Origin: Theristus sp. LFF4_11
Taxonomy: Eukaryota; Nematoda; Chromadorea; Monhysterida; Xyalidae
Reading direction: 5' to 3'
DNA: 64,000 bases
Assembly: GCA_030248135.1 (NCBI GenBank)
Contig: JASANC010002908.1
Coordinates: 1-64,000 of the forward strand
Under the pieces are notes generated by a model. The model saw only the letters and a list, made by a program, of their open reading frames with translations, had not been told where the DNA came from and ran no database searches. Each line of letters begins with the position of its first letter. Position 1 is the first letter of the stretch. Below, one piece after another: positions 36,101 through 47,707 of this stretch. The translations under genes were made by a program, and so were the position numbers.

Positions 36101-36960
36101 ACACGCACACACGCATACGCACACGCACACACGCGCATACGCACACGCACACGCACACGCACGTGCACACGCACACGCACACGCACACACGCATACGCAC
36201 ACGCACACACGCATACGCACACGCACACACGGACACACGCACGTGCACACGCACACGCACACGCACACACGCATACGCACACGCACACACGCATACGCAC
36301 ACGCACACGCGCATACGCACACGCACACACGCATACACACACGGACATGTGCATACGCCTCGTTTATTTCGATGTCCATCACTGACAGGCATGGCAGCGG
36401 CCTACCACGCGTTCAAGCGGCGTCCAATGTCGCCTCATCTGCCTAGTCCGCCCGGTTTAATGATGTCGCCCGAACAGTTGTTCTTTGTGCATTTTGCATC
36501 TGGAAGTTGTGAAGTCGCAATCCCACAATTGCAAGTTCGATGCGGCAGAAACGGATGACGTTTTCAATTTTTCGCATTTTTTAGAAAACAATTTTCACTG
36601 ACTGGTGGCTGTAGGGTTTTGTTTTTGAAGGTGTGATTGTTGCATAATTCGTATGAAAAAGGCCGTTATTAAGAAAGGGCAAAATTGCGTTTTTAATATA
36701 ATACAAGCTATCTAGATACATATTTAAAAAATCTCATTGATTGATGCCAAATCACATGACGCCAAGCGCATTCGCATTTGCAGTGGGGCCAGTTGAAAGG
36801 CCATCGAGCGCACAGTTTCGAGCGTGACCGCGTGGATGCGGTGCTGCAGAACTTTCCGCCGTTCGCCGAGGCGTTCCACTGCCCGTACGGATCGCCGATG
36901 GTGCCGACGACGCGGCCGTGTGCCGTTTGGAGACCGAAAAAATTCTTCTCTCGGCCGTGA
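21160..36960 (+). CDS. Type II membrane M13 metallopeptidase (neprilysin-like) with SEA-like stem
   Basis: Eighteen exons: 21160-21515, 21849-21966, 22490-22557, 22618-22669, 22874-23024, 27520-27737, 29866-30164, 30372-30499, 30685-30784, 31060-31204, 31305-31509, 33138-33308, 33551-33829, 34159-34304, 34856-34962, 35621-35778, 36389-36513, 36784-36960. All phases agree and give 1,000 codons. Residues 1-53 are a Pro/Thr/Ala-rich cytoplasmic tail and 54-78 a membrane anchor. Residues about 125-250 resemble a SEA domain (A-S-V-I-V at 171-175). The M13 ectodomain follows: [13 protein letters not shown] in exon 6, N-A-A-Y (770-773), zinc motif H-E-I-G-H (811-815), third zinc ligand E894 in E-D-V-A-D, H952 and R958 matching catalytic His/Arg, and a C-A-V-W end followed by nine extra residues. 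Such enzymes cleave extracellular peptides near hydrophobic residues. Family members are usually 700-800 residues. All key catalytic residues are present. The join across the 4.5-kb intron 23025-27519 rests only on matching phase. Confidence 0.8.
22065..22440. repeat. CA/CG dinucleotide-rich microsatellite in the M13 gene intron
   Basis: This is a run of ACAC and ACGC repeats with occasional ATGTAC interruptions, in the intron 21967-22489. The long Cys-Val and His-Thr frames on both strands are translation artefacts of the repeat. Confidence 0.9.
23371..24280 (+). mobile_element. Mariner-like element with degenerate transposase
   Basis: The 910-bp element begins CAGGGTGGGCCAAAAAAATG and ends with the inverted counterpart CCCACCCTG. 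It is flanked by TA on each side, and the arms match for more than 50 bp (down to CACTGGCTGG). The interior is mostly non-coding apart from the transposase remnant at 23905-24102. It interrupts family F copy 1. Confidence 0.75.
23905..24102 (+). pseudogene. Transposase N-terminal helix-turn-helix remnant
   Basis: From ATG 23905 the frame reads [12 protein letters not shown] followed by [11 protein letters not shown]. This is the N-terminal helix-turn-helix pattern seen in mariner-type transposases. The frame stops at 24102 after 65 residues, and no catalytic DDE/D core follows before the element's right end, so it is a truncated relic. Confidence 0.55.
24369..24631 (+). mobile_element. TA-flanked MITE, CAGTACGGCCGA family, copy 3
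   Basis: This 263-bp copy begins CAGTATAGCCGATTAAACAT and ends TTTATTCGGCCATGCTG, flanked by TA. It is nested within family F copy 1. Comparison with 52424-53212 shows the empty site (CAGTTTAGTCTAAAATC). Confidence 0.8.
25215..26600. repeat. Satellite 1: about nine copies of a ~150-bp unit
   Basis: The unit contains TCTAGAGTTGCTCACATAAA, CCGTGATCAGCGCATTGAAT, TACCCTGGAAAAC, GACCGATTTCGCCAATTTCC and CGAAATCGTCACGATTCAGT. The GAATTACC landmark recurs every 147-160 bp. Outer copies (before 25400 and after 26400) are more diverged than the central ones, which is typical of unequal crossing-over. It lies in the large intron of the M13 gene. Confidence 0.85.
26575..27180. repeat. Satellite 2: about 3.4 copies of a ~175-bp unit
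   Basis: The unit contains GAAATTACCCCAGGAAACTT, GGCAAAAATTGAAAGGGCGA and TTAAAAATGCCCAATTTTTT. Copies 2 and 3 are nearly identical. It directly continues satellite 1 and shares the GAATTACCC-GGAAA core with it. Confidence 0.8.
27751..28323. mobile_element. MULE-like foldback element with GGGCCGGAATTC-unit ends
   Basis: Both arms are tandem runs of a 12-15 bp unit around GGGCCGGAATTCTTC: six or more units at 27766-27870 and inverted units at 28215-28312. A perfect 9-bp duplication CACACTCAG (27742-27750, 28324-28332) flanks the element. The inner arms (AAACCACACGAAGCGATTTT and its inverse) extend the inverted repeat. It inserted 5 bp downstream of the M13 gene exon ending at 27737. Confidence 0.8.
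28421..29610 (+). mobile_element. TA-flanked MITE, CCGTATTACC family, copy 2
   Basis: It has the same ends and interior as 7230-7780, flanked by TA, but is split by a 758-bp hAT-like insertion at 28738-29495. The G tracts are much shorter here (13 or fewer) than the 104-base run in copy 1. It lies in the M13 gene intron 27738-29865. Confidence 0.75.
28738..29495. mobile_element. hAT-like element with CCGAAACCGAAA tandem arms
   Basis: Ends TAGTGATGTGTTCGG and CCGTACACAACACTA (imperfect inverted repeat; the right end reads CGGTACACAACACTA) are flanked by a perfect 8-bp duplication TTTCAAAC (28730-28737, 29496-29503). Both arms are runs of ACCGAAACCGAA-type units in the same orientation, flanking a GTGTTGTGTTG-rich core. 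The target sequence is recognisable because the empty version is present at 7640-7670. Confidence 0.8.
31764..32406. mobile_element. Inverted-repeat element with CAGGGTGG/CCACTCTG ends
   Basis: Outer ends CAGGGTGGCCCCAAGTC and TTGGACCACTCTG resemble mariner-type termini, with TA only on the right. Inside, an inverted repeat of about 80 bp spans 31884-31970 and 32250-32335 (GTCGCTTAC, TTAGACCTCCAC, TTGCCCCTGTGCGGAAGCAA). No coding capacity is seen. It lies in the M13 gene intron 31510-33137. Confidence 0.5.
32702..32855. repeat. Minisatellite of ~15-17 bp units (GATTGAGCCGAGCCA)
   Basis: About eight imperfect copies of a CCGAGCCAGATTGAG-type unit lie in the M13 gene intron 31510-33137. Confidence 0.8.
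33876..34005. repeat. Pentanucleotide microsatellite (GACGT)n
   Basis: About 25 nearly perfect GACGT/GTGAC units with a few GACAT variants lie in the M13 gene intron 33830-34158. The repeat generates many overlapping TGACGT half-CRE sites. Confidence 0.9.
35785..36345. repeat. CACACGCATACG-type microsatellite
   Basis: Mixed ACGC, ACAC and ATACGC repeats, with a higher-order period of about 18-20 bp, fill the M13 gene intron 35779-36388. The long His/Thr and Cys/Val frames on both strands are repeat artefacts. Confidence 0.9.
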
Positions 36961-37857
36961 TTTGTTCGCTTCCGTTTTTTTCAGCAAAACCTCTACACTA
37001 CAATCAACCTCAAACCGTGTATCATAATTAGCCTCAAACCAAAATTCAAATGAAACTGCGAGTCTTTTATGTGACAGAACGTTTTTTGCAGTTTACGATT
37101 TCGGTTCCGCTTCCGGTGCAATCTGAGTTTTTTTTAAGTTTTTAATCTGAATCATTATTTACTAATCTTTTGCACCCATTTAGATTAGAAGCGCTGCTTT
37201 TTTGTGACCAAGAAAGCACAGGTTGCAACTGAGAATTTTTTTCAAAACTCTTTTGTGAACGTGTGCTCAATTATCATTTCTCATATTGCCCGTAGAAATA
37301 AACGTTTGAAGACGTACGAAGAGACGTTCATGAATTACGCTCTAATTTTCGAACGTGCATGATTCTAACGTTTTAATTCGATACAAAAAGCAACAAAAAC
37401 TGAAGAATTCAGACACTTGAAAAACGAAACACCTACCGCTGTCAAATCTTTGGCACTGAACAATAAATACGTACACAACACAATAAAAATTTACGAAAAC
37501 GTTTAAACACAATGAAAATACAAAACGAAGTTCAAAAAATCTATGGACAAGAAAGATTAGCGGCACACTCAGTCAATCTCTGACACAAAATCAATCATAA
37601 AAGGGATGCGGATAAAAAATCACAAAAAAACTCACAAACAAAAAATAGTCATTTGGCATTATCCTGAGAGGAAAACTGTAATTACAGACACAATAAAAAC
37701 ATAACAAGCACCTGAGAACAAGAACCCTGAGAACATGCAAGAATACAATGTTTGGTCATTCAATTTGGTACGGAAACTATGCTGATTCGATAATAAGTCG
37801 TTTTCACTGCAAACGACCGAGAAATCAATGACAGACAGCCTGGTTTCCTGTGGCCAT

Positions 37858-39470
37858 TCACTGTTTCGGACAGTCGACCGGTTGGTGACAGTACCTGAGC
37901 GAGCCGTCAGACATTCGGCGCATGCCGTGTGGGCAGCGCTTCTCGCCGGCACTGTCGCGCACCGCGATGCACGGGCCCGCGATCGAGACCTCGGTCGACT
38001 CGCCTGTGGTGAGCGGGGTTATTTTCTGAATTTTTTGCTCTCACCTGCCAGCAACACATCGGCAAGTGTAATGAAAGTGGCGTTTTACGCCATTCGAAAC
38101 AAAAGACAAGCAAACGACCGAAAGCCAGAAAACTGTCGTGTGTATTCCGTGACTTACGGCATCGTTTCGTCTGCTTCGGGCACTTTCGGATGTCCTTCTC
38201 TTTGCACTTCAAAAAGCGATACGTGCTACCACCGGGTGTCTCACACGATTTCCATTGTGTCCAACGGCCAAACGAATCGAGTGGCGAGTCCTGTAACGAG
38301 TGTGGGACGGCTAAATGAATGCAGATCACGCAACGAAATAAGAAAGGCAATTTAATTATATACTGCAGTTCAACGATCAATCATTACTATCTTCGGCCAT
38401 CATCTTTTCTTTTGGTTCTCCGTCTTCATGCGTTTGCAGACGTTGAAAGGTAGTTAGTTTCGTGCTTGATGCGGCGATTCAAAATTTCGACCCGATCGGA
38501 TCTCGGAGACTGGGATCACTTCACCAATTTCGAATTAACGTGTCAAGCACGAAACCGATTTCCAATTCTATGCGCTCATTGAGTCGCAGAACCAAAAGAA
38601 AAGATAGTGTATGTGCTAAAATCGGCCTTGACGACGGAACATAAATCACGCAGCAGCTAGCTGGCAATTGCACGCGTTTATACTATACCACGCAAAAAAC
38701 CAGCGCGGTTCAGTTTTGGCTTATTTCATTTTGATACTATCAGTTACAGTATCCTAAAGCAAGAGCCAAAAGCCCATCTGACTGGATTCTCACAACCAGA
38801 TTATACCTGAAGTCGCCGTTGTTTTGCGGCCTTGTCGCCAGTGTCAAAGTAGATCATATTGATTGTTGGATCCTCCTCGATGAACACTTCCGGTTGTGTG
38901 AACTGAGTCTCGCTATTCAACAGGCAGTTTGCGTCAGCGTCCTGAACAGAAGTTTTTTTGCAACTTTGAAGCTTTTATTCTATCTTATAAATAAATTTTT
39001 AATTGATTAGGAACATGTTGTGTGTGTGTGAATTCCTTGAAACTACGCAAAGTAGCGTCAATCAGCTTGGTGCTGTGCTTCGAAGACTTGCGTTTCGCCG
39101 GACGTGTGAGTAAACAAACACACTGGCACAAGTGTCCGAGGCATAGTGTTCGACAACGCGAGACGTTCGTTTTCCATCTGTGAAGTGCGCAAACATAACG
39201 TCCCCAAAATACCGACTCACATCCGGGTAGTACATGGCCGAGCGGCACTGGAATCCATGGCGTGCCTGCGAGTCAAGGCAGATCGCCTTGCACTGCTCGA
39301 TCGAGCTCGCTGACTCGACCGCCTGCACGTGCCCCACCAGGATCTTGTTGAACACGACATTCCAGATCTTCTCCGTTTCGTACGCGAGTGTTTCTGGAGT
39401 ATTTTCGGTGAACATTTCGAATTATCTGTCTGACTGAAAACTAACTGTTGTTTGGCGCACCACAACTACC

Positions 39471-39501
<31 letters not shown>

Positions 39502-42500
39502 CCACCACCACCACCACCACCACCACCACCACCACCACCACCACAGTGCTGGAATGTCGCAGAGTCCACAAACAAGCACACTGGCACACATTCAGTATTA
39601 TAGTGGCGTGCTCAGTGGCGTTTGCTCGTGACCCCACAACATCAGACGAATAACAAAACTGAAGAGAGTGAACGGCCTTTTTAGAAATACACCCGGTCCA
39701 CACAACACGTGGCGTCGCGTGTGGAATAGAAAAGCGTGTCGAGAGTGTGGACAGACAGCTTACAGAAGCTACGATGACTCACCATCGAGACACAGCTGCT
39801 GATAAAAGTTGGTGCCGTATTGCTGCTGACCGTAGCGTGCAGCCAGATCCTCAGATTCACTGCTCAAATGACAGTGCCCATCAACAATTTCGAACGATTT
39901 GCATTTCTCGCCATTCAGATCCTACAATTCGTTTGCTCAGAATGCAACGTAATATTTTCGTTTCAAACTGGTGACTCAAATCTCTTAATGTGGCTGGGTG
40001 TCATGTGATTTTGACCGTGCACCTTTTTCACTGAGTGGTTTATTTTGCCATGTTGCAGTTGCACAGCACACAAACACAGTGGCAGTATTACGCTCATACC
40101 TCGCACACATTGCGATTGGCTGCTTTTGAACTGATTTATTCAACCAGCCCGATACAACCAATCAGCATGCGATTCAAATGCCAGAATGGATAAGTTGCTC
40201 ATGTTTCACAGTTTGACTGTGGGTGTCCGAAAGTGCCTGTTTTGATTGTTAATGTGCAACATTCGAATGAAATGCCATATGAAACGAAGTGTGCGGTTGT
40301 GCGAGCTGCACTGTACCTGACTGTTGTCACACGCCTCTGCGCATTCGTGTTCGTTGTGCGTGTTTGCGATGGACACTGAGGCAGCGCCCAGCGAATAGTC
40401 ATACACTCGACAATAACGAGCCACCTGACCCTCGGGGCAAGCTGAAAGTTGCTCACAATGTTTCAAAACACCCTTCCGCCTTTGAGTGTCTAAAACTTCG
40501 AGCTCACTCGCTAAAACATTTTCGTTGCCGTTTCCGTTTCCGAAAGTTTTATCTAAAGTCTAAAATTAGTGTCTGACATTTTCTAGAAAAAGGGTAACAG
40601 ATCAGAAACGGAAATTCCTAAAAAGTGAAAACGGAAACAAAACGGAATTTTTAGCGTGCACAGGCGTTCCAGTTCCAGTTATATTCGGTTTCGCCACAAT
40701 TGTTTTGCCCTGATCGTCAAGGAAGATTGTTGCAAACCATTTTTTCATCTGTTCTTTTCTTTACTGCTCGACGATGGCAAACATTGCACTGAGAATCGCG
40801 TTGAGACAAGACCCAATAAACTCCAATCTCACGGTACCTGGTGGTGCGGCGGGCGTTGTCGTCGTCGTCGTCGTCGTCGTCGTTGGCGTGGTTGTCGTTG
40901 TCGTTGTGGTGGTCGTGGTCGTGCTCGTGCTCGTGGTTGATGTGCTCGTCAGTTGGTCGCGGTTTAGCCTGGCATCAAGATAGAACATAAGTTGAAAAAC
41001 ATTACAGCAACAAATTCATTTGAATTCAATGAATTGAACAATTCAAATTCAAAGTACCCAATTACTGTAAGCAGTAAAAATGTGTGATTAACACGCAGTC
41101 AACCACCATTATTGCAAGTAAACTGGCTCTTTATTGCGCTCCCAACTCACTTGAAATAATCGCGTCCGTGCAGTGTCACCAATTTGTACGGTGCAACCAG
41201 TCCAGTGACCGCATAAATGTCGCAGATCTTCCATCGGTGATCGTAGGTCACCGCGCGGCACACCCACGGCGAGTTGTCGTCCTGGAATGGAATGCGTTCG
41301 TGTTGGTGGTTGTTGGTGCTCTGGCATTCACAGTCCTGCGTCAGACTTCGCCCGCTTCGCTTTGTTTGGGAGAAGTTGCATGTCAGTTTACATTGCAGTG
41401 CAACTGAGTGCAACGTGCAACGCCACTGTGTGCATGAAAGCGCTTCATAAAAGTAAAATTCATTCTTCACTGAATAATTCTTTTGGTGTCGGAACTCAGC
41501 AGTTCTCCGTTGTCGTACTGTTACCTGATAATCAAGCACACAGGAGTCGAGACACTGTTCACAGGTGACCCCAGACTGTCGGTCAAACATGACCGCATTC
41601 GACAGGCCAGTTTGCGGTTTCATGTCCCACAATGTGTCGTCTGCAAAATGTTTTTCCTGATCATTGATTCTGAATTGTTTACTGAGTTCACATTAAGGGG
41701 TCAATTGTAAAAACCATTAAGTATGAACAGCAAAATACAGAGTTCTCTGTCCAATTTTGTTTTCTCTCAAAATGACCTCGTACCAAACGAGCACTGTCCT
41801 TCCGACTGGACCGGCGGCACAGTGACGGGCTTCGGGGGCTGCTGAGGCAACTGCGGGATCACCGGTGGTGTCAGCACGAAGTTTGGCTGAATGCAACGGT
41901 CACTTTTTAATTGCGGATACTTTGCACCGGTTCGACGAAAAAGAACGCACTGGAAAAATCTGCTAAAAACGTATGTACTTTCTGTTCGTACAGGACTGGT
42001 GGCGGCGGTGGTGGTGGTGCCTGGAATGAAGTGAACTTTTATTATTTTGCACTGTCTTTCATTGCTGCTTTTGACGACAGCGATTGCGACTGTTCATTGT
42101 TGGTAAACACGGCAACATAATGTTATTTATCGAATCAACGCAAATTTCATAATTGCAAACATACCTGGGGCTGTAACAGGCCGTAGGTGTTATGCGGAAT
42201 TGGCACTGGAGCAGCCTTAAAAACAGGGGAAGACAGTGAAGTTTGCGATTCGTCGCAGAAACCAGGGTGTTGGTTTTCAAGGCAACATACAAGAGATTTT
42301 GCCACAAAAAAACTGTTTGCAGTCGAACTCTAAATCTTAGGGAGTCGTTGATTTTGATTCGTTGGTGATTACGGTGTGTGCATGATTTCTGTCCAAACCA
42401 ATTTCCGCCACCACTGCACAGAAAGCATGCATACCGTAATCACACCAACCAAATCAGCAGATTCCCATAATTTAGAGTTCGACTGTATTTCGGCTGTCTT

Positions 42501-45500
42501 AACATGCGTTTGTGCTGGGTTCACGTTCAACGTTCCACATTCAAAGCTTGCGCTAGAACATTCAACAGAACAGCATTCAAACAGACACAAAAAACGACAG
42601 AAACACCATTTGTGTCACATTTTTACACAACTTCCTAAAAAATTTAAAAAACCTACCTGGGGTTGCTGCCATGGCTTCCTGATTGGCGCTGGCGGTTGTG
42701 ATACCTGAAATGAAATAATTTCTCCGGTGGCTAAAGTTTAAAAAAGTTTTTGTTCCATTATGATTGCAGTGTTTTCATGATTGTTTTCAGAGGTTCTAGC
42801 GATTTTCTAATAAAAATAAAATTTCAATGGTGAGCTTCAAAACGATAAATAGAGCCCCTTGAAAACAACGAAGCCGTTCATTGAGAAAAGATCATAAAAC
42901 TAGCACTTTTACTAGTAAAAACTAGTACTTTTCGCTGTACGAACGGTGTGGCCGTGGCCAAAGCGGGTAAATGAGGATGGGGATAACAAAACTTCTTTTG
43001 TCACAATTAGTAAAACAATCAGCAAAGACAGCCACAGATGCATTGCGTCCATTTCCAACCTGAGGTCGACCGTAATACTGAATTGGCGCCGGTGGTTGCG
43101 GTTGGACAGCAGGAGCCTAAAAATGAAGCAAAGTCAAATAACGGTTAGAAAAGCATTTCATTGATTGTTGGGTAGTCATCTTGCTTGGTGTTCGACACAA
43201 ACAAACAAATCGTTCACCTGAGGTGGCCCGTAGCCCTGCGGCAGTTGCGGCCGTTGAATTGGCGCTGGCGGCTGCGGGCGGACGGCTGGGGCCTGCAAAA
43301 AACGTTCTTTGCAAATTTATGGACTTCCTTTAACCAAAACAACTTTTTTATCATTCATCTCTGATGTGTAGATTGAGCAGTGTAAAAACTGTACCTGCAG
43401 CGTTTGAGGTGGCCCATAACCCTGCGGTTGGTTTGGTGGTTGAATTGGAGCTGGCGGCTGCGGGCGGACGGCTGGCGCCTGTTGAAGGTTTTTTTTCAAA
43501 CGTGAGTTTTTTTGAAAAGAGACTTGTTTCATACGTTTTATTCTACAAAATCGTAAGATCTAAAAGGACCAAAAAAACCAACGCGAACCTGCAGAGTTTG
43601 AGGTGCTCCGTAGCCTTGGGGCTGTTGTGGCAGTTGAATGGGTGCTGGCGGCTGGGGACGGACGGCTGGTGCCTGTGTGAATAAAATTGTTTTCCGAATT
43701 TGAAGTTTCCAAAAAATACTCAATTTACTTTTGCTCGTTTCGTTTTGTTTTGAAGGTTTTGTTCAACAAATTATCAGATCTAATTTAACCAGATCAAAAA
43801 ACTGACCTGTAACGTTTGAGGTGGACCGTATCCATGCGGCTGCTTTGGTGGTTGAATTGGCGCTGGTGGCTGCGGACGGACGGCTGGTGCCTGCGAAAAA
43901 GAGCACTGCCAAATGTTTACGTTTTTAAGATGGAATCCCAGTTGAAAGGTTCAAAAGACTGGAGATTTCAAAGCTTCAAACGTCCCAGTGCAGTTTCATT
44001 CTGCCATATTCAAAGACTGTTTGCTCTTTTTTCATGCTTTTTCTTTTTTACATGAAAATTTAACGTTGCCCTTGCCCAATCCCAACAATTCAAGCACACA
44101 CGCGCGTGCGTGCCAGCATGTGTTTGTTACGGTGCAACAGTGTCCTAAAACGCATGTTGAGTTGAAGTGCGACAAGCAAGGACTTTGAAAATATTGTGCA
44201 TTCGCAAAACGTTTGCCAAAAGTTTGTTTTCTGATTGCACAAAACAAAAACTCCAAAAGATTCCAATCGAACCTGCGGCAGTGGCTGACCGTATGTTGAC
44301 TGAATTGGTGCTGGCGGTTGTGGCAGTGCAGCTGGTGCCTGAAAAGAGCGCTTTTTTAAAGAAGCACAAACAAACGAGGCTAATCAGCTGTTAGTGAGCT
44401 TGAAAACGTATTGATGGTTTTAGACCAAGGACACAACATTAAAGAACCTGTGGCTGCTGTCCGTAAGCTGGTTTTGGTGGCAGAGTGGTTGGGGCTGGTG
44501 CCTGAGTAAAGAGCAATGCAACATCACTTCAAGAATACCAATTCGAAAAAATGGACTTCGCTCAATAATAAACTCTGCTAGAAATCGATAACCATCTGAA
44601 ATATCTGCAAAACCTGAGGAAGTTGTCCGTATTGTGGTTGTGTCACTGGCGCTGGCGGTTGAGTTGGCGGCTGAGTTGGCGGCGGGGGTGGCGGCGAGGG
44701 TGGCGAGGCCTGAAGGTGCAAGGTTGAACAAGTTTTGGTTGACAGGCATACAGTGTAGAATGTAGATTCACTATAGCGTCGCAAATGAAGTGAAGCAGTT
44801 TTTGAAAAGCATCATCAGGTCTCGTTTGAAACCTATGTATGCACTTTGTCAGCAGCTTTAAGAAAAAAGAGAGTGTCATCACCTTTGGTTGTCCGTAATG
44901 CGGCTGTTGTGGTGGGGCGGTTGGGGCGGCCTGAAACCAACCGTGGACTCAAGAAGTTCAGAAATGACCAAAGTAAATTTGCTGTACTGAAAACACAGAG
45001 ATATCTTGAAAAAAGATTGCTTATTGCTGCGTGAACCTGTGGCTGGCCGTATTGCGGCGGTTGTGGAGCGGGCGTGGGCGGTGGTGGCGGGGGCGCCTAA
45101 AATGTGATCAACATTTGGAAGTTCGGTGGAGGTTTACGAACCATTGCACAGTCCAACATATAATGATAGGCTGTATAACATATATGTATTTTTTTGCGGA
45201 TTATTCTCGCATTTAAATCTGAGATGGTGATTGGCTGCATCGAGCTGCTTGGACCAATCAGTGTGTCCAATTCAAAAGCAGCAAATCAGTCGATTGCCTG
45301 GTGGTTTGCAATAACGCGTGATAAACAGTCTACAGTGACTTCGGACTTCAGCCTGGCTATTCAGTTCAGCACTTTACCTGCGGTTCGCCATAATGCGACT
45401 GCGGCGCCGGTGGCGGTGGCGGCGGAGTCTGAAGACAATTAGTTGAACATTTTTGCACTTTCTAACTATGCACTTTTGCACTACACAAAAGAGGTGCATT

Positions 45501-47672
45501 AGCAGTATAGGTGGTTCGGGTGCACTATTTTAATGCAAAAAACACACTTCAAAAGTTACCTGAGTAGCGCCGTACTGCGGTTTCGGGGGCTGCGTTGGTG
45601 GAGGGGCAGCTGGAGCCTGAAAAAAATGCGAATCGCAATTATAACTTACTCTATGATGAATCAGTTGATGAGTCTGAGTTTCTCGTTCTTCAACAATTGA
45701 CTTCGCTGCATTTTTTTACTGAAGTACCTGAGGAGGCTGACCATACTGCGGCTGAGGCGCTGGTGGCGTCGGTGTAGGTGGCTGCGGAGGGGGTGGTGCA
45801 GTCTAAAAGGCGTACCCTTTGTTCGGTTTTTAACTCTAAACTCGTAAAAAACATAAAAAACACAATTCACTAAAAACCTATCAACGGAAAGTCACACAAA
45901 TACCATGCACAACGCAGTTTTTCTCAAGAATCAATAATCTTACTAAAAAATACCTGCGGGGCACCGTATTGTTGTTTTGGTGGAGGCGGCGGCGGCGGCG
46001 GAGGTGCCTGGAAAAAACTTTGTGACTTGAAAAAGTAGCCTGATTAATCTCAATGTTTCAATCACAGTCTGCACAGATCGTCTTCACGTCAAACTCGTCA
46101 TCAAACTAAAACTGCGTTTCTTAGCTGCGTGCAGGCAATGATTGATTTTTTTAAGAAGTACGATATCCACAGCGCAGACATTTGAATTTCGCGCGCTCGG
46201 AAAAATAGCGCGCAGTTCTGAAACGGAGCCAAAAACTCGGCGCTTTCCTATGTATCTCATAAGACCCCTTCTTCTGAAGATCGCGAATGATGCCGTTCAA
46301 AATCCACTGTGAACCACATAAAAATCCTATTCCATCTCATGGTTCACAGTTTTGTGACACTTAGAAACGCAAACGTGTTCTGTACTTGTGGTTGTTGATA
46401 ATGGTGATTCACCGGTGCAGGCGGCGGTGGTGGGGGTGGCGCCTACATAAAAAGTTAACGTTTTAACAAAAATGATGAAACCAAAAGTACAGTTGTGAAT
46501 TGTTGGTTGCCTCGGGATACAAAGCTCTGACTGTGAAACATTCTTAAGTCTAACTCAATAACATATGCAACTAGCTGATTGGTTGGTGATCACGTGATGC
46601 ATGCATTCTGTGCTTGAATTGCTTGAAGCGTCGGACTTTCGTTTGCACAGAATGCATCACGATCACCAACCAATCAACTAGTTGGATGTGTTATTGAGTT
46701 AGACTGCAAATAAAGCCAAGTATTCAAATCCAATGTACTGTAGTGTCTTCAAGTCGAGGATCATACCTGTGGAGGGGCATAGTTGTGTTGAGGTGGTGGA
46801 GGCGGCGGCGGAGGTGCGTTCTGTTGGTATGTCGGCCTTGGAGGTCGAGTGGCCTGAAAAGAACTGAGCTTGATGCTTTGGTTGATTTTGTCCACAAAAA
46901 TTGAGGAAACCTTCATTGCTAACACGACATCCCACGAACCTCTTCAACAAGAAAAAAAGTTGGAGAATTCCAAGAGCAAACTTCAGATCAACAAGAACAA
47001 TCATTACATTCATACATTCATACAACCAAGAAACAACACTGAAATTGAGTGCATGTATGCGTGTGTGCTACATGCATGTGTGCATACTGCATTGCACAAG
47101 TAGTAATACAATAGTTAAAAGGGGTTAGCACTACTACTAAAATGTCACGTTACTGAAGTTGTACGGTAACGTTGAAGACCGTCTCTAACCTGCGGTTGCA
47201 AATGTGGAAACATCATGGCTGGTGGCTTTGGGGTCGCCACAGACGGCTGGCCATAGTGCGGAGGCTGGGTGGGCTGACTGGTGCTCCGAGGTGGCCACGG
47301 CTCCTTGATATGGCAAGTATAAACACTTTTTGTTGTTTGTTGTTGTTGGGATTTTTAGGCGATGTTTTTAGCCAGGGCTAACCCAGAGAAGCGTACAGAA
47401 CGCCATTGAGTAGGGCGCCCATCGAGTTTATTCTGTCATTATTTTGTCATTAAGTGCCAAAACACCCCTCGGCGGGACTCGATCCTCCGAGCGCACAGAC
47501 TGCAGTCTAACGCACTACCACCAGGCCACGAGGGTGACAAAATATCAGCTGCGGCGCGAAATTGAAATCAATTGAAAGCGTTCCGAAGGGAACCGTATAC
47601 TATAGGGGGTTTTTGGGGGGGGTTTTGGGGGGTGTGGGGGGGGGTTGGGGGGGTTGTGGGGTGGGTGGGGGT

Positions 47673-47707
<35 letters not shown>

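Larger units (their letters stand above)
41997..47303 (-). other. Array of 20 symmetrical proline-rich micro-exons (gene B)
   Basis: Exons 2-21 of PAN/TSP gene B are each 24-114 nt long and a multiple of three, and almost all begin after an AG acceptor and end CAG or AAG before GT (phase 0-0). Most encode a module of the form A-P-(x)-P-Q-P-P-A-P-x-Q-Y-G-x-P-Q. Exons 43807-43890, 43589-43672 and 43395-43478 are all exactly 84 nt and share A-P-A-V-R-P-Q-P-P-A-P-I-Q, and their introns also look related, so exon-intron units have been duplicated in tandem. Any exon can be skipped or added without changing frame. Confidence 0.8.

Noticed and set aside
47466..47535. Functional tRNA-Cys gene
   Set aside because: The anticodon and T stems do not pair properly and a SINE-like body and tail follow.
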